A stretch of 64,000 nt of DNA. Source: Micrococcales bacterium UBA7469 (GTDB taxonomy: Bacteria > Actinomycetota > Actinomycetes > Actinomycetales > Microbacteriaceae). This document shows positions 14,921-25,525 of the stretch, piece after piece. Under the pieces are notes generated by a model, which was not told the origin of the DNA, searched no databases, and saw only the letters and a list, made by a program, of their open reading frames with translations. The DNA lies in NCBI GenBank assembly GCA_002479805.1, contig DLPB01000020.1, positions 1 to 64,000 of the forward strand, written 5' to 3'. A program made the translations under genes and the position numbers. Position 1 is the first letter of the stretch. Every line of letters starts with the position of its first letter.

Positions 14921-17467
14921 ATGTCCGGAAAGAAATCTCAATCCGCGCTGACCAACATACTCAAGTTTGGCTTGCTCAGTGCTGTAGCGGGTGTGTTGTC
15001 GGTGGCAATCTTGGCTCCGATGGCAGCCGTAGCCGGTGTGGCAGCCTCCACCGGAGCCGGTCTTTTTGAGGGTCTGCCCGCATACATCAAACCTGTAAAC
15101 GCCTCCCAGGCCTCCACCATCTACGCACTGCGCGATGGTGAGCCAGTGAAGATGGCGAATTTCTACCACGAGAACCGAATCGAAGTGCCATTCGAAGAGA
15201 TCTCCCCCAACCTCATCAACGCCGTGATTGCGGTTGAAGACCCACGTTTTTACGAGCACGGTGGCGTGGATATCATCTCGCTGTTGCGCGCTACCCTGAC
15301 CAACCTCGCCACCTTTGGTGAGGGTCCAGGTGCATCGACCATCACCATGCAGTACGTTCGCCAATCTCAGGTTGAGGCGGCAAACCTAACCGGAGATGCC
15401 GAGGCAATTGCCGCGGCCACCGAGGTTACGGTTGGCAGAAAGCTGCGTGAAATTCGCCTTGCGATTGCGCTTGAGAATGAAGTTGAGAAAAAAGACATTC
15501 TCGCCGGATACCTGAACCTCGTCTTCCTAGGAAACCAGATAAACGGTGTTGAAACTGCCAGCCAGTATTACTTTGGAACCAGCGCTAAGAATCTGACCGT
15601 GCCGCAAGCCGCCTACCTGGCAGCAATGCTGAAGTCACCAAATGACTACAAGCCAGATGATGCCGAAAACCTAGAGCGCGGTATCGGTCGCAGGAACTAC
15701 GTAATCCAAGCGATGGCAGATGAGGGTTACATCACCCAGACCGAAGCCAATGGCTACAAAGAAGCTCCGATTCAAACCAAGATCACCAAGAGCCAGCAGG
15801 GCTGTGAGGCAAATCAGACCACCGCTTTCTTCTGCGACTTTACGGTTTGGACCATTAGAAACTCCCCTGAATTCGGAGTTACCGCAGAGGACCGCGAGAT
15901 GCTGCTGCGCCGCGGAGGACTCGAGATCTACACCACCTTGGACCTTGACGTTCAGGAAAAAGCTTTCAACGCCACCATGGATATGTTGCCTGGAGATAAC
16001 GAGTGGGCCTTTGGAACCGCTTCGGTTTCAGTAGAGGTGGGTACCGGTCGAGTGTTGGCCATGGTGCAAAACCGCTACTTCGATCAGTCCGACAATCCCG
16101 AGCCAGGTCGCACCTCGGTTAACTTCAACACCGATAAGCCCTACGGTGGCTCCTCAGGCTTCCAACCGGGTTCGACCTACAAGGTATTCACCTTGGCCGA
16201 GTGGCTCAAAAACGGCTACACCCTTGGTGACCACGTCGATGGTCGAATCTTCACCGGCGAGGATATTGACCTTGATGGTCAAGCCGACAAGGTAAAGATT
16301 TGGAATGTTGAGAAAGACTTCCGCGCCAGCTGCGGTGGTGTGGTTGGCCTTTGGGAAGTAAACAACTCTGGCGATAAGACCATCGATGACATCAGCGTTC
16401 GCCAGGCGGTTATTACCTCGCAAAACACCGCCTTTGCGGCCATGGCTTCGAAGTTAGATCTTTGCGCAATTCGCGACACCGCCAGAGCATTTGGTGTGCA
16501 CCGTGCCGATGGTGAAGAGCTGCTTTATGTGCCGGCCACGATTTTGGGAACCAATGAAATCGCTCCGCTGACGATGGCAGCGGCTTATGCCGGCATCGCC
16601 AATAACGGCACAGTCTGCTCTCCGGTTGCCATCGACAAGGTAGTGCTAAGACGCACCAACGAAGAGATTCCAGTGCCAAAGACCATCTGTAGTCAGGCAG
16701 TTGCACCGGACATTGCTCATGCCATGATCGATGCGATGCGCGGTGTTATGAGTGGTGGAACCGGATCGGCTGCCAACCCTGGCGATGGCACACCGCTTGC
16801 TGGAAAGACCGGAACCACCGACAGCCGCATTCACACCTGGATGACTGGGTTCTCCTCAAAGGTCGCCACCGCAACCTGGGTTGGAAATGTATCGGGCCTG
16901 ACCTCGCAATCTGGCAAGAGCGTCAACGGGCGAGCCGTTCCTGTTATCAGGCATGCGATCTGGAAATCCATCATGACCGAGGTAAACCAGCGCTACGTTG
17001 GCGAAGCCTTCCCACAAGCTCTACCGCAATACATCGCTCCAACCATGATTACGATTCCTAACACCACGGGTAATGACCTAGAGTCGGCAAAGTTGACCAT
17101 TACTGGAGCCGAACTAAACATTGCGGTGCAAAAGCGCGAGGTTCAGTCAACGGCTCCAGCCGGCACCGTTGCCTACACGATTCCAGCTGCCGGTCAAACC
17201 CTGGCTCGTGGTTCGATCGTTAAGATCTTCGTCTCGGCCGGTGGCAAGTTGGTGGTGCCGACCGTGCGCGGTCTTGACCTAAACCAGGGCAAAGCAAACC
17301 TAGAGGCGATGGGCTTTACGGTTTCACTGCCGCAATCCAGCCAAAGTCAGCTCAAGCAGTGTGATGCCAGCTTGGCAAATGGCCTCGCTCACAGCACGCT
17401 CCCTGCGGCTGGCAGCGAGATCAGTGCCAACAGCGCCATAGTTTTGATACCAAATCAATGTGGCTAG
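14921..17467 (+). CDS. Bifunctional penicillin-binding protein with PASTA domains (PonA2-like)
   Basis: This protein has about 848 residues from the ATG at 14921. TAACCT seven bases before that ATG suggests a leaderless transcript; a GTG at 14900 would add 7 residues. A membrane anchor lies at about 14-42. The glycosyltransferase 51 domain shows AVEDPRFYEHGGVD and STITMQYVRQ. The transpeptidase has the nucleophile S418 in PGSTYK, then SQN near 500 and KTGT at 629-632. Two PASTA repeats fill about 710-848, with the last ending in a Cys-Gly. It polymerises and crosslinks peptidoglycan. As in mycobacteria, a metallophosphoesterase gene overlaps its end, here by 10 bases. Confidence 0.93.
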   Translation: MSGKKSQSALTNILKFGLLSAVAGVLSVAILAPMAAVAGVAASTGAGLFEGLPAYIKPVNASQASTIYALRDGEPVKMANFYHENRIEVPFEEISPNLINAVIAVEDPRFYEHGGVDIISLLRATLTNLATFGEGPGASTITMQYVRQSQVEAANLTGDAEAIAAATEVTVGRKLREIRLAIALENEVEKKDILAGYLNLVFLGNQINGVETASQYYFGTSAKNLTVPQAAYLAAMLKSPNDYKPDDAENLERGIGRRNYVIQAMADEGYITQTEANGYKEAPIQTKITKSQQGCEANQTTAFFCDFTVWTIRNSPEFGVTAEDREMLLRRGGLEIYTTLDLDVQEKAFNATMDMLPGDNEWAFGTASVSVEVGTGRVLAMVQNRYFDQSDNPEPGRTSVNFNTDKPYGGSSGFQPGSTYKVFTLAEWLKNGYTLGDHVDGRIFTGEDIDLDGQADKVKIWNVEKDFRASCGGVVGLWEVNNSGDKTIDDISVRQAVITSQNTAFAAMASKLDLCAIRDTARAFGVHRADGEELLYVPATILGTNEIAPLTMAAAYAGIANNGTVCSPVAIDKVVLRRTNEEIPVPKTICSQAVAPDIAHAMIDAMRGVMSGGTGSAANPGDGTPLAGKTGTTDSRIHTWMTGFSSKVATATWVGNVSGLTSQSGKSVNGRAVPVIRHAIWKSIMTEVNQRYVGEAFPQALPQYIAPTMITIPNTTGNDLESAKLTITGAELNIAVQKREVQSTAPAGTVAYTIPAAGQTLARGSIVKIFVSAGGKLVVPTVRGLDLNQGKANLEAMGFTVSLPQSSQSQLKQCDASLANGLAHSTLPAAGSEISANSAIVLIPNQCG

Positions 17468-18285
17468 CAACTAACGCAGGGCCATTTGAACTCAAAGAGG
17501 TAGCGCTCTCGATCGGGCTGGATAAGCCAATCACAGTGCTGCACATCTCCGATCTGCACTTCGCTCCTGGTCAAAGAGCCAAGGCTAGATTTTTGAAAGA
17601 ACTCGCGGAACTAAAGCCGGATCTGGTCATCAATACCGGAGACAATCTCGGCCACAAAGACGCGATCAACCCCTGCCTTAGCGCACTGGCACCACTGATG
17701 AGTTTTCCAGGTGTGTTTGTCAACGGCTCAAATGATTACCGTGCCCCGAAGTTTAGAAACCCACTTCGTTATTTCCAAGGGCCGTCTGAAGTTAGAAAAG
17801 AAGTTGATCTCGACACCAAACGCTTCACCTCGGAACTTGTTGGAGCAGGCTGGGTTGATCTGAACAATCACGGTGCCGAGCTGGTGGTATCTGATTTGAA
17901 ACTGGGCTTTCTAGGTCTTGATGACCCACACGAAAACCTGGATGATCTCGCTGGCCTCTCGGCCCAAAAGCACCAATTGACCGATGCCGATCTGCTGATT
18001 GGTGTTGCCCACGCACCCTATTTGCGAGTCATCGAAGAATTCACCAAGCAAGATGCCGGTCTGATATTTGCCGGCCACACCCACGGTGGTCAGATTTGCA
18101 TGCCTGGCTATAAAGCACTGGTAACAAACTGCGACCTGCCAACAGAGTTTGCGCAGGGAGTCAGCGGCTGGGAGTTTGCGGGCAAGCAGTCATTGCTGCA
18201 CGTTTCGGGCGGCCTTGGCTGCTCGATCTTTGCTCCGGTTAGGCTCTTTTGCCCACCGAGTGCAACGCTTCTAACTGTTAGTTAG
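17458..18285 (+). CDS. Metallophosphoesterase
   Basis: This 275-residue calcineurin-like phosphoesterase corresponds by neighbourhood to Rv3683. Metal-binding motifs occur in order: HISDLHF near residues 31-37, INTGDNLGH near 60-68, VNGSND near 91-96, GVAHAPY near 181-187 and GHTHGGQ near 205-211. No signal peptide is seen, although many relatives associate with the envelope. The ATG lies inside the last codons of the penicillin-binding protein gene, so translation is coupled. It overlaps asd on the opposite strand by four bases. The substrate is unknown. Confidence 0.9.
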   Translation: MWLATNAGPFELKEVALSIGLDKPITVLHISDLHFAPGQRAKARFLKELAELKPDLVINTGDNLGHKDAINPCLSALAPLMSFPGVFVNGSNDYRAPKFRNPLRYFQGPSEVRKEVDLDTKRFTSELVGAGWVDLNNHGAELVVSDLKLGFLGLDDPHENLDDLAGLSAQKHQLTDADLLIGVAHAPYLRVIEEFTKQDAGLIFAGHTHGGQICMPGYKALVTNCDLPTEFAQGVSGWEFAGKQSLLHVSGGLGCSIFAPVRLFCPPSATLLTVS

Positions 18286-19349
18286 CCAAGCTCAGCGGCA
18301 ACCAACTCAGCAATCTCATAGGTGTTTAGCGCGGCACCCTTGCGCAGGTTGTCACCTACCGCGAATAGATCGATGGTATTTGGGAAGTCCTGCGCCTGAC
18401 GAATACGTCCAACGAATGTTGGGTCCTGACCGGCAACATGTGCTGGAGTTGGGTAAACACCATTGGCCGGGTCGTCCATCACAACAACGGTCGGCTGCTT
18501 CTCCAACTCAGCACGCACCTCTTCGGCGGTCACCGGGTTTGCAAAGGTAGCGTGAACCGCTAGCGAGTGAGCAACCTGAACCGGAACGCGAACGCAGGTG
18601 GCGGCAACCTTTAGATCCTTGATGCCCAAAATCTTGCGCGACTCGTTGCGAACCTTTAGCTCCTCTGAGGAGTGTCCGTCATCCTTGAGCGAGCCAGCCA
18701 TTGGGATCACGTTTAGTGCGATTGGGACTGGCCAGATGGAATCTGCAAGCGCAGCACCATTGGCATTTAGAGTTTCGGTCACATTCTCAGAAGACAGACC
18801 GGCTTCCGGGTTCTTAGCAACTGCCTGAATCTCCTGCTGCAAACGCTCAATGCCTGGGGCGCCGGCACCGGAAACCGCCTGGTAGGAGGAGACGACCAAT
18901 TCGGTGAGGGTCCACTTGCGGTGCAGTGCACCGAGCGCTGCCATCATGGTCAAGGTGGTGCAGTTTGGGTTTGAGATGATGCCCAATGGGCGAGACTTAG
19001 CTGCGTGTGGGTTTACCTCTGGAACCACCAGTGGCACCTCAGGGTTCATGCGGAAGGCTGCTGAGTTGTCAACGGCAACCACGCCCTTAGCGGCTGCAAT
19101 CGGAGCCCAGATCTCACTTACCTCGTCTGGGACGTCGAACATTGCGATGTCGATGCCGTCAAAGGCTTCTTCGCTCAGCGCCACCACGGTGTGAGGGGCG
19201 CCGTGGACCATAATCTGCTTGCCAGCCGAACGTGGAGAGGCGATCAGGCGAATCTCGCCCCAAATGTTCTCCCTTGAGTTGATGATGTCAATCATCACGG
19301 TGCCGACGGCTCCGGTTGCTCCAACTAGTGCGAGATTTGGCTTTGACAT
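18282..19349 (-). CDS. asd: Aspartate-semialdehyde dehydrogenase
   Basis: This 355-residue NADPH enzyme converts aspartyl phosphate to aspartate semialdehyde on the path to lysine, diaminopimelate, threonine and methionine. The nucleotide-binding GATGAVG lies at residues 10-16. The catalytic cysteine is C130 in SNPNCTTL. The general-base His lies in [12 protein letters not shown]. The gene follows lysC after three bases, the usual actinobacterial ask-asd operon. Confidence 0.96.
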   Translation of the reverse strand: MSKPNLALVGATGAVGTVMIDIINSRENIWGEIRLIASPRSAGKQIMVHGAPHTVVALSEEAFDGIDIAMFDVPDEVSEIWAPIAAAKGVVAVDNSAAFRMNPEVPLVVPEVNPHAAKSRPLGIISNPNCTTLTMMAALGALHRKWTLTELVVSSYQAVSGAGAPGIERLQQEIQAVAKNPEAGLSSENVTETLNANGAALADSIWPVPIALNVIPMAGSLKDDGHSSEELKVRNESRKILGIKDLKVAATCVRVPVQVAHSLAVHATFANPVTAEEVRAELEKQPTVVVMDDPANGVYPTPAHVAGQDPTFVGRIRQAQDFPNTIDLFAVGDNLRKGAALNTYEIAELVAAELG

Positions 19350-19352
19350 TTA

Positions 19353-20618
19353 CTACCTTCCGGTTCCGGCGTAAACCACTGCGGTGTCAGCGGAATCAAG
19401 TTCGAATGCGGTGTGCACGATGCGAGTTGCCTCTTTGAGCTGGTCGGCACGAGTCACCACCGAGATTCGGATCTCAGAAGTGGAGATCATCTCGATGTTG
19501 ATTCCGGCACGAGCCAGTGCGCCAAAGAACTTGGCGGACACACCCGAGGAGGTCTTCATGCCAGCTCCAACGATGGAGAGCTTGCCAACCTCATCGTCAT
19601 AAGAGATCGACTGGAAGCCAACCTCGGCCTGCTTAGCCTTGAGCGCTTCAACAACCTTTGGTCGGTCAACGTGCAGCAGGGTGAAGGAGATGTCGCTGAG
19701 GTGATTCTCGGCAGTTGAGACGTTCTGCACGATCATGTCGATGTTCGCGCCGGCTTCGGCCACCACCTGGAAAACCTCAGCAGCCTTGCCTGGACGGTCT
19801 GGCAATCCCACCACGGTGATCTTGGACTGGGTGTCATCGGCTGCAACACCTGAAACGATTGGCTCTTCCATTTCATCTCCTGGTTGATTGGTGTAGACGA
19901 GGGTGCCTGGGTCAAGGCTGAAAGTTGATCGAACCCTAAGTGGCACCGAGTGACGGCGCGCAAATTCCACGGCGCGGATGTAAAGAATCTTGGCTCCCGA
20001 GCTCGATAGCTCCAGCATCGAATCGATGTCGATCTGGAACAGCTTGTGAGCCCTTGGAACCACGCGTGGGTCAGCGGTGTAAACGCCATCAACATCTGAG
20101 TAAATCTCGCAAACATCTGCCTTCAGGGCAGCTGCCAGTGCAACCGCGGTGGTGTCAGAACCACCGCGACCCAAGGTCGTGACATCGCCGGTCTCAAAGG
20201 AGAAACCCTGGAAGCCGGCAACGATTGCTACTTCCCCGGCCTCAACCGCTTGCCTAACCCTGGTTGGCTCTAGCTTCCAAATTCTGGCCGAGCCGTGATT
20301 GGAGTCAGTTGAGATTCCAGCCTGGTAGCCGGTAAAAGACTTAGCCTTGCCGCCCATCTCTTGGATTGCCATGGCAAGAAGTGACATTGAGATACGCTCA
20401 CCGGCGGTGAGCAGCATGTCCATTTCGCGACTGCCGCGGTGAGTCGACACCGAATCGGCTAGATCGATTAGTTCGTCTGTGGTGTCACCCATCGCGGAAA
20501 CCACAACCACGACCTGGTTGCCCTCGGATTGGGTTTTTAGAACGCGCGCAGCGACATGCTTGATCTTCTCAGCGTCAGAGACGGAAGACCCACCGAATTT
20601 TTGCACGATTAGTGCCAA
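19353..20618 (-). CDS. lysC: Aspartate kinase
   Basis: This 421-residue enzyme catalyses the first committed step of the aspartate family of amino acids. KFGGSSV at residues 7-13, [16 protein letters not shown] near 152-167 and [15 protein letters not shown] near 173-187 form the kinase domain. Two ACT domains at the C terminus ([12 protein letters not shown] and [15 protein letters not shown]) bind the feedback inhibitors. The start is a TTG with AAGGAG seven bases upstream. In corynebacteria and mycobacteria an internal start yields a separate regulatory subunit; that is possible here but cannot be decided from sequence alone. Confidence 0.96.
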   Translation of the reverse strand: MALIVQKFGGSSVSDAEKIKHVAARVLKTQSEGNQVVVVVSAMGDTTDELIDLADSVSTHRGSREMDMLLTAGERISMSLLAMAIQEMGGKAKSFTGYQAGISTDSNHGSARIWKLEPTRVRQAVEAGEVAIVAGFQGFSFETGDVTTLGRGGSDTTAVALAAALKADVCEIYSDVDGVYTADPRVVPRAHKLFQIDIDSMLELSSSGAKILYIRAVEFARRHSVPLRVRSTFSLDPGTLVYTNQPGDEMEEPIVSGVAADDTQSKITVVGLPDRPGKAAEVFQVVAEAGANIDMIVQNVSTAENHLSDISFTLLHVDRPKVVEALKAKQAEVGFQSISYDDEVGKLSIVGAGMKTSSGVSAKFFGALARAGINIEMISTSEIRISVVTRADQLKEATRIVHTAFELDSADTAVVYAGTGR

Positions 20619-20672
20619 GGGGCGCTCCTTGGGACAAAGGGGGGATTCTACCTCCGTGGTAGTTCTGCAAGT

Positions 20673-21269
20673 CTAGTTGACTCGGCGCCTACCCTCAAAG
20701 GCTCTACCCAAAGTCATATCATCGGCATACTCCAAATCGCCACCGACTGGAAGGCCTGAGGCCAGCTTGGTAACTGAGATTTCCATCGCTCCCAAGAGCC
20801 TGGTGAGGTAGGTGGCGGTGGCCTCACCCTCAAGATTTGGGTTGGTGGCAAGGATTACTTCCTTGATCGAAGGATTAGCCAAGCGCTTCATCAGATCCTT
20901 GATGCGAAGCTGATCGGGACCAACTCCGGCGATTGGGGAAATGGCTCCGCCAAGCACGTGATAGCTGCCGCGGAACTCCCTGGTGCGCTCAATGGCATTG
21001 ATGTCCTTGGATTCTTCAACCACGCAAATAACGCTCAAATCACGCTTGGGGTCGCTGCAGATTCCACACTTTTGATTCTCAGAAACATTGCCGCAAATTT
21101 CACAAAAACGAACCTTTTGCTTCACCTCGCGAAGCACATCGGAGAGCTTGATGACAGACTCTAGGTCTGACTCAATCAGGTGAAATGCAATGCGCTGGGC
21201 TGATTTAGGTCCAACACCAGGTAGTCGACCGAGTTCGTCGATGAGCTCTTGAACTATGCCGTCGTACAT
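20673..21269 (-). CDS. recR: Recombination protein RecR
   Basis: This 198-residue RecR acts with RecF/RecO in loading RecA at gaps. The helix-hairpin-helix [19 protein letters not shown] lies at residues 13-31. A four-cysteine zinc finger CEIC...CGIC is at about 57-71, and a TOPRIM domain holds [14 protein letters not shown]. The ATG overlaps the dnaX stop by one base (TAATG), the classic dnaX-recR arrangement. Confidence 0.96.
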   Translation of the reverse strand: MYDGIVQELIDELGRLPGVGPKSAQRIAFHLIESDLESVIKLSDVLREVKQKVRFCEICGNVSENQKCGICSDPKRDLSVICVVEESKDINAIERTREFRGSYHVLGGAISPIAGVGPDQLRIKDLMKRLANPSIKEVILATNPNLEGEATATYLTRLLGAMEISVTKLASGLPVGGDLEYADDMTLGRAFEGRRRVN

Positions 21270-22978
21270 TACTTATCTTCGTTCTTGATTGGTGTGGCAC
21301 CGAGCACCTCACGCAGGAAGAATTCGCCTGCGCGATCATCTTCTGGCACCACCGGCTGCACAATTACCTCGGTGGCTGGCTCTTGAGCTTCAATTTCCTC
21401 TTCGGTAACAAATTCTTCTGCCGGGGTTGGCTCAATCACCGGCGCAGTTACCGGTGGTGGGGCCTGCTCGGCAACCTTGGCGCGATATTTAACGGTGACA
21501 CCGAGCTTGTCTTTGATGACAGTTCTGAGTACCTCAGATGCACCCTGTGAAGTCTTGAAGGCATCGACATCGCGTTGGGACTGAAACAGCAGCGTTAGAA
21601 CATCGCCTTCGAAGTCCAACACCTTGGTTGTGAAGGCAACCGCCCAAGCCGAGCGTGACTTTTTCGCCAAGGCATCCAAAATGTCTTGCCAGCCGTTTTT
21701 GAAAGAAGCGGTGGTCAGCGGACCGACAGGGGCTGCGGCTAACTTCTCGACAACCGGTGTTGGCTCAATCTTGGCTGCTGGTGCAGCAACCGGGGCAGTT
21801 TTGGCAGGTTGGACGGGTTGTGCCACTGCTTGAGGCTGCGCTGCTACCGGTTCAGCCGCGCGCTTGATTGGGGCTTCAATGGCAGGAGCTAGCACCCTTG
21901 CGCAAAGCAGTTCCAGCTGCAGTCTTGGGTTGGAAGCTGCCGAGGTTTCGGCCAGTGCCTTTGAGGTTGCCTCGGCAGCTGAGGTCAACTGGTTTAGCCC
22001 AAAGCGGTTTGCCTGAATGGTGAGTAGATCAAATTGTTCAGGTCCTAAGCCTCGCAAGATAGCGCGAGCGCCGTCACCCAGAGATGACACCAGCATCAAA
22101 TCGCGGATGCGCTCAAGCAAATCCTCAAGGAAACGTCTGGCATCCTGCCCGGACTGAATCACCTTGTCTACCGCGGCGAATGCCTTAGCTGGATCTATCT
22201 CTGCGAATGCGTCAATGACCTCGCTCATCAGCTGATCGTGAGTGAAGCCCAGCAGATTCACCGCGCGCTCATAGGCAATTTCTTTACCCTCGCTACCGGC
22301 AATCAACTGATCTAAAAGGCTCAGCGCGTCTCGCACCGAACCTCCAGATGCTCGAACCACCAGCGGCATCACGCCACCCTCTGCACTGAAGCCCTCTGAC
22401 TCCAATACCGAGGTCAAATACTCCAGCAGTTCACCCGGTGGCACGAGGCGGAATGGATAGTGGTGAGTGCGGGAACGAATTGTCCCGATTACCTTGTCTG
22501 GCTCGGTGGTGGCAAAGATGAACTTCACGTGGGCAGGTGGCTCTTCAACAATCTTCAGCAGCGCATTGAAGCCTTGGGTGGTGACCATGTGAGCCTCATC
22601 CAGGATGAAGATCTTGTAACGGTCGCGAGCCGGCGCAAAGATGGCGCGCTCCCTGAGGTCTCTGGCATCGTCGACACCGTTGTGGCTGGCAGCGTCAATC
22701 TCAACCACATCCAAAGAACCTGAGCCACCGCGCGATAGGTCAATGCAGGATGGGCACTTGCCGCACGGAGTATCGGTTGGACCCTCGGCACAGTTGAGGC
22801 ACCTTGCCAAGATTCTTGCCGAGGTGGTCTTACCGCAACCTCTGGGCCCGGAGAACAAATATGCGTGGTTGACTCGATCGGCACGAAGCGCTGCCATTAG
22901 TGGCTCAACCACCTGGGTTTGACCAATCAGCTCAGAGAAAGATTCTGGGCGATAGCGGCGGTAAAGAGCGGTAGTCAC
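21269..22978 (-). CDS. dnaX: DNA polymerase III subunit gamma/tau
   Basis: This 569-residue clamp-loader ATPase has Walker [10 protein letters not shown] near residues 44-52. Zinc cysteines follow in CLNCAEG...CGKCPSC. The DEAH Walker B is in [10 protein letters not shown], and a sensor is in [12 protein letters not shown]. After about residue 365 comes a Pro/Ala/Glu-rich linker and a C-terminal domain with [17 protein letters not shown]. The tail is acidic. I see no A-AAA-AAG slippery site, so the short gamma form is not obviously made. It lies directly downstream of the SRP RNA gene. Confidence 0.96.
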   Translation of the reverse strand: MTTALYRRYRPESFSELIGQTQVVEPLMAALRADRVNHAYLFSGPRGCGKTTSARILARCLNCAEGPTDTPCGKCPSCIDLSRGGSGSLDVVEIDAASHNGVDDARDLRERAIFAPARDRYKIFILDEAHMVTTQGFNALLKIVEEPPAHVKFIFATTEPDKVIGTIRSRTHHYPFRLVPPGELLEYLTSVLESEGFSAEGGVMPLVVRASGGSVRDALSLLDQLIAGSEGKEIAYERAVNLLGFTHDQLMSEVIDAFAEIDPAKAFAAVDKVIQSGQDARRFLEDLLERIRDLMLVSSLGDGARAILRGLGPEQFDLLTIQANRFGLNQLTSAAEATSKALAETSAASNPRLQLELLCARVLAPAIEAPIKRAAEPVAAQPQAVAQPVQPAKTAPVAAPAAKIEPTPVVEKLAAAPVGPLTTASFKNGWQDILDALAKKSRSAWAVAFTTKVLDFEGDVLTLLFQSQRDVDAFKTSQGASEVLRTVIKDKLGVTVKYRAKVAEQAPPPVTAPVIEPTPAEEFVTEEEIEAQEPATEVIVQPVVPEDDRAGEFFLREVLGATPIKNEDK

Positions 22979-23033
22979 GACCCAAGCCTAACCCCCAATT
23001 CAGACAAAGATTTGCCTTGGGATAGGTGTGTGA

Positions 23034-23131
23034 ATAAAGCGACTCCCCGTGCACCCGCCAGAGCTCAGTTACCCTTGCTACCTCTCGGTCCTGGGGGATT
23101 AGCCAAGGTGACGCCACACGAGGAGTCGCTT
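23034..23131 (-). ncRNA. ffs: Signal recognition particle RNA (small bacterial type)
   Basis: On the minus strand a terminal stem of 10 bp (23122-23131 with 23037-23046) encloses a long hairpin. Its apical part reads CCCAGGACC-GAGA-GGTAGCAAGGG, the conserved SRP domain IV, with the AGCA symmetric loop and AGGAC arm. The tetraloop is GAGA rather than the usual GGAA but fits GNRA. A TTTATT follows the 3' end. A -10-like TAGAAT lies seven bases upstream of the 5' end. Its position just before dnaX is the common actinobacterial one. Confidence 0.9.
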
Positions 23132-23157
23132 CAAATTCTACGGCAGATTGTGCCCTA

Positions 23158-23985
23158 CTACACCCGGGCTTGTATCCAGCCGGTGAGATCAGCCAGTGCC
23201 TCTTCGGCGACTAAGTCATTGAGTAGTTCGTGGAATGCCCCCGGATATAGCTTGAGCTCTTTATCCACCGAGGCGATTGATTCGTAGAGCGCGATCGCTG
23301 CCAAGGGATCGGTCGAGGTGTCTTTATCGCCGTGCATCACAAGAGTCGGGACTTTCCAGTCGGCAACCTTTGCCCAAACCTCATCGGAGATTTCCAGCAC
23401 GGTTTTAGCAACCAGGTTCTTTGCCTTGCCCTGGAAGAACATTGGGTCACTGGCGGCAAGACTAATTACCTCTGGGTCGCGACTCAGTGCTTCAAGACCT
23501 GGCCTTGGCAGTGGAATCGGAGCGTTCGGTGCGATACGGCCCATGACTCCCCCGAGCAACCGCTCCCAACCCTTGGAGGGTTGGTGCATCGCAGATGAAC
23601 CGATAACAGCTGCTGCCACATTTGCCGAGGACCGAACGAGGCTACCGGCGGTAATCAGACCACCGAGGGAGTGCCCATACAGAACCGTTGGCAGTTTGTT
23701 GCCCGCCATCACATCGCGGGCTTTGAGGTGAAGGCTGACCGCCTGCTGCAGATCAATCAGTCCGCGGGTGCCCTCGCTGCGCCCGTGTCCAGGTAAGTCA
23801 AAGGCATAAACATCAATGCCGAGTGCATTCAGTTTTGGAATCAACTGGCTGTATTGAGTGACGTATCGCTCGGAATACTCACCGAGGCCATGCTGCAATA
23901 GCAGCTGAGCTTTCGGGAAGGGTGCTCGCCAGATAAATCCCACGACGCCATCGGCCAGTTTCCAGTTTTCAAATAGCTCGCTCAT
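23158..23985 (-). CDS. Alpha/beta hydrolase, monoacylglycerol-lipase-like (serine aminopeptidase S33 type)
   Basis: This 275-residue cytoplasmic hydrolase has the oxyanion segment LLLQHGLGEYSERY near residues 28-41. AFDLPGHGRSEG follows near 61-72, and the nucleophile is S106 in YGHSLGG. The likely Asp is in VMHGDKDTSTDP near 225 and the His in YPGAFHELLND near 254. This pattern fits lysophospholipases and monoacylglycerol lipases. No signal peptide is seen. It is transcribed in the same direction as mmsA with a 10-base gap. The exact ester substrate is not known. Confidence 0.87.
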   Translation of the reverse strand: MSELFENWKLADGVVGFIWRAPFPKAQLLLQHGLGEYSERYVTQYSQLIPKLNALGIDVYAFDLPGHGRSEGTRGLIDLQQAVSLHLKARDVMAGNKLPTVLYGHSLGGLITAGSLVRSSANVAAAVIGSSAMHQPSKGWERLLGGVMGRIAPNAPIPLPRPGLEALSRDPEVISLAASDPMFFQGKAKNLVAKTVLEISDEVWAKVADWKVPTLVMHGDKDTSTDPLAAIALYESIASVDKELKLYPGAFHELLNDLVAEEALADLTGWIQARV

Positions 23986-23995
23986 GCTGACCTAA

Positions 23996-25483
23996 CTAGT
24001 TCTGGGGGAAGCCCAGGTTTAGCCCACCGTGGCTTGGGTCAAGCCAACGAGATGTAACGACCTTGGTTTGAGTAAAGAATCTAAAGCCCTCTTCGCCATG
24101 CGCTCGGGAATCACCAAATAGCGAATGCTTCCAACCACCAAAGGAGAAATACGCGACCGGAACAGGAATCGGGACATTGATGCCGATCATGCCAACCTCA
24201 ACCTCATGTTGGAAGCGCCTTGCCGCTCCCCCGTCATTGGTGAAGATTGCTGTGCCATTACCAAATGCTCCGGAGTTAATTAGCTCCAAACCTTCCTGGT
24301 AACTCTGGACCCGAACCACAGAAAGCACCGGTCCGAAGATCTCCTCTTGGTAAACCTTTGAGGAAACTGGAACCTTGTCAATCAGAGTTGGTCCCAACCA
24401 AAATCCACCGGGAGCACCATCGGCAACCACCGACCTACCATCAACCACGATTTCGGCACCGTCTTGCTCGGCAATCTCGATGTATGAGGCAACTTTGTCG
24501 CGGTGCACCTTGGTCACCAGCGGTCCCATATCGCAAGAGCGTCTGCCATCGCCCACCTTGATCTGTGCCATGCGAGAGGAAATCTTGGCTATCAGAGCAT
24601 CGGCCACCGTCTCAACCGCAACCACCACGGAGATCGCCATGCAGCGTTCACCGGCAGAACCAAACCCGGCGTTCACCGCCGAGTCAGCCACCAGGTCCAG
24701 ATCAGCATCTGGCAAAACCAACATGTGGTTCTTGGCTCCTCCAAGAGCTTGAACGCGCTTGCCGTGCTTGGCTGCGGTCTCATAAATGTATTGAGCGATT
24801 GGAGTCGAACCAACAAAAGAAATCGAGGCAACATCCGGGTGAGTCAAAAGGCCATCAACCGCCTCTTTATCGCCCTGCAACACATTGAATACGCCATCTG
24901 GTAGCCCAGCTTCTTTCCAAAGCTTTGCCAGCCAGATTGCTGCCGATGGGTCTTTTTCACTCGGCTTTAGCACCACGCAGTTGCCGGCTGCAATCGCCAC
25001 GGGGAAAAACCACATTGGCACCATGGCCGGGAAGTTGAACGGGCTAATGATTCCCACCACGCCCAAAGGCTGCTTGATCGAATAAACATCGACATTGGTG
25101 GAGGCGTTCTCGGAGTATTCACCCTTGAGCAGTTGCGGCATGCCGCATGCAAACTCAACCACCTCTTGCCCACGAGTGATTTCACCCATCGCATCCGATA
25201 GCACCTTGCCGTGCTCTTCGGTAATGATGGCTGCCAATTCACCTTTGCGAGCATCGAGTAGTTCGCGGAATTTGAAGATGATCGCTTGACGCTTAGCCAA
25301 GGTGGCATCGCGCCAGGCTGGGAAGGCAGCCTTGGCTGCGGCGACGGTCTGGTCGATCTCGGCCTGGTTGGCAAAACCAGCCTGCTTGGTGACTTCACCC
25401 AAGGCTGGGTCAAAGACGTCGCCGAGCCTTCCTGATTTAGTAAGTACTTCAGCACCAGAAATCCAGTGTCCGACTTGGCTCAT
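23996..25483 (-). CDS. mmsA: CoA-acylating methylmalonate-semialdehyde dehydrogenase
   Basis: This 495-residue aldehyde dehydrogenase belongs to the MmsA/IolA branch. IISPFNFPAMVPMWFFPVAIA and VLKPSEKDPSA form the NAD-binding region. The catalytic cysteine lies in GFGSAGERCMA near residue 281, and the late EEIFGPVLSVVR motif is present. MmsA enzymes convert methylmalonate or malonate semialdehyde with CoA to propionyl- or acetyl-CoA, in valine, inositol or beta-alanine breakdown. No other genes of those paths are in the window, so the physiological pathway is open. Confidence 0.92.
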   Translation of the reverse strand: MSQVGHWISGAEVLTKSGRLGDVFDPALGEVTKQAGFANQAEIDQTVAAAKAAFPAWRDATLAKRQAIIFKFRELLDARKGELAAIITEEHGKVLSDAMGEITRGQEVVEFACGMPQLLKGEYSENASTNVDVYSIKQPLGVVGIISPFNFPAMVPMWFFPVAIAAGNCVVLKPSEKDPSAAIWLAKLWKEAGLPDGVFNVLQGDKEAVDGLLTHPDVASISFVGSTPIAQYIYETAAKHGKRVQALGGAKNHMLVLPDADLDLVADSAVNAGFGSAGERCMAISVVVAVETVADALIAKISSRMAQIKVGDGRRSCDMGPLVTKVHRDKVASYIEIAEQDGAEIVVDGRSVVADGAPGGFWLGPTLIDKVPVSSKVYQEEIFGPVLSVVRVQSYQEGLELINSGAFGNGTAIFTNDGGAARRFQHEVEVGMIGINVPIPVPVAYFSFGGWKHSLFGDSRAHGEEGFRFFTQTKVVTSRWLDPSHGGLNLGFPQN

Positions 25484-25525
25484 CTTTGAAACCCTCTCGC
25501 TGCCTTAGAACAAGCAAGTACCACT

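Noticed and set aside
21269..22978. Programmed frameshift in dnaX giving a separate gamma subunit
   Set aside because: No A-AAA-AAG-type slippery heptamer in the correct frame; the GAAAAAG found is not in a suitable register.
22919..23287. Plus-strand frame of 122 codons over the SRP RNA
   Set aside because: It runs antisense through the SRP RNA and two gene ends and has no family pattern.
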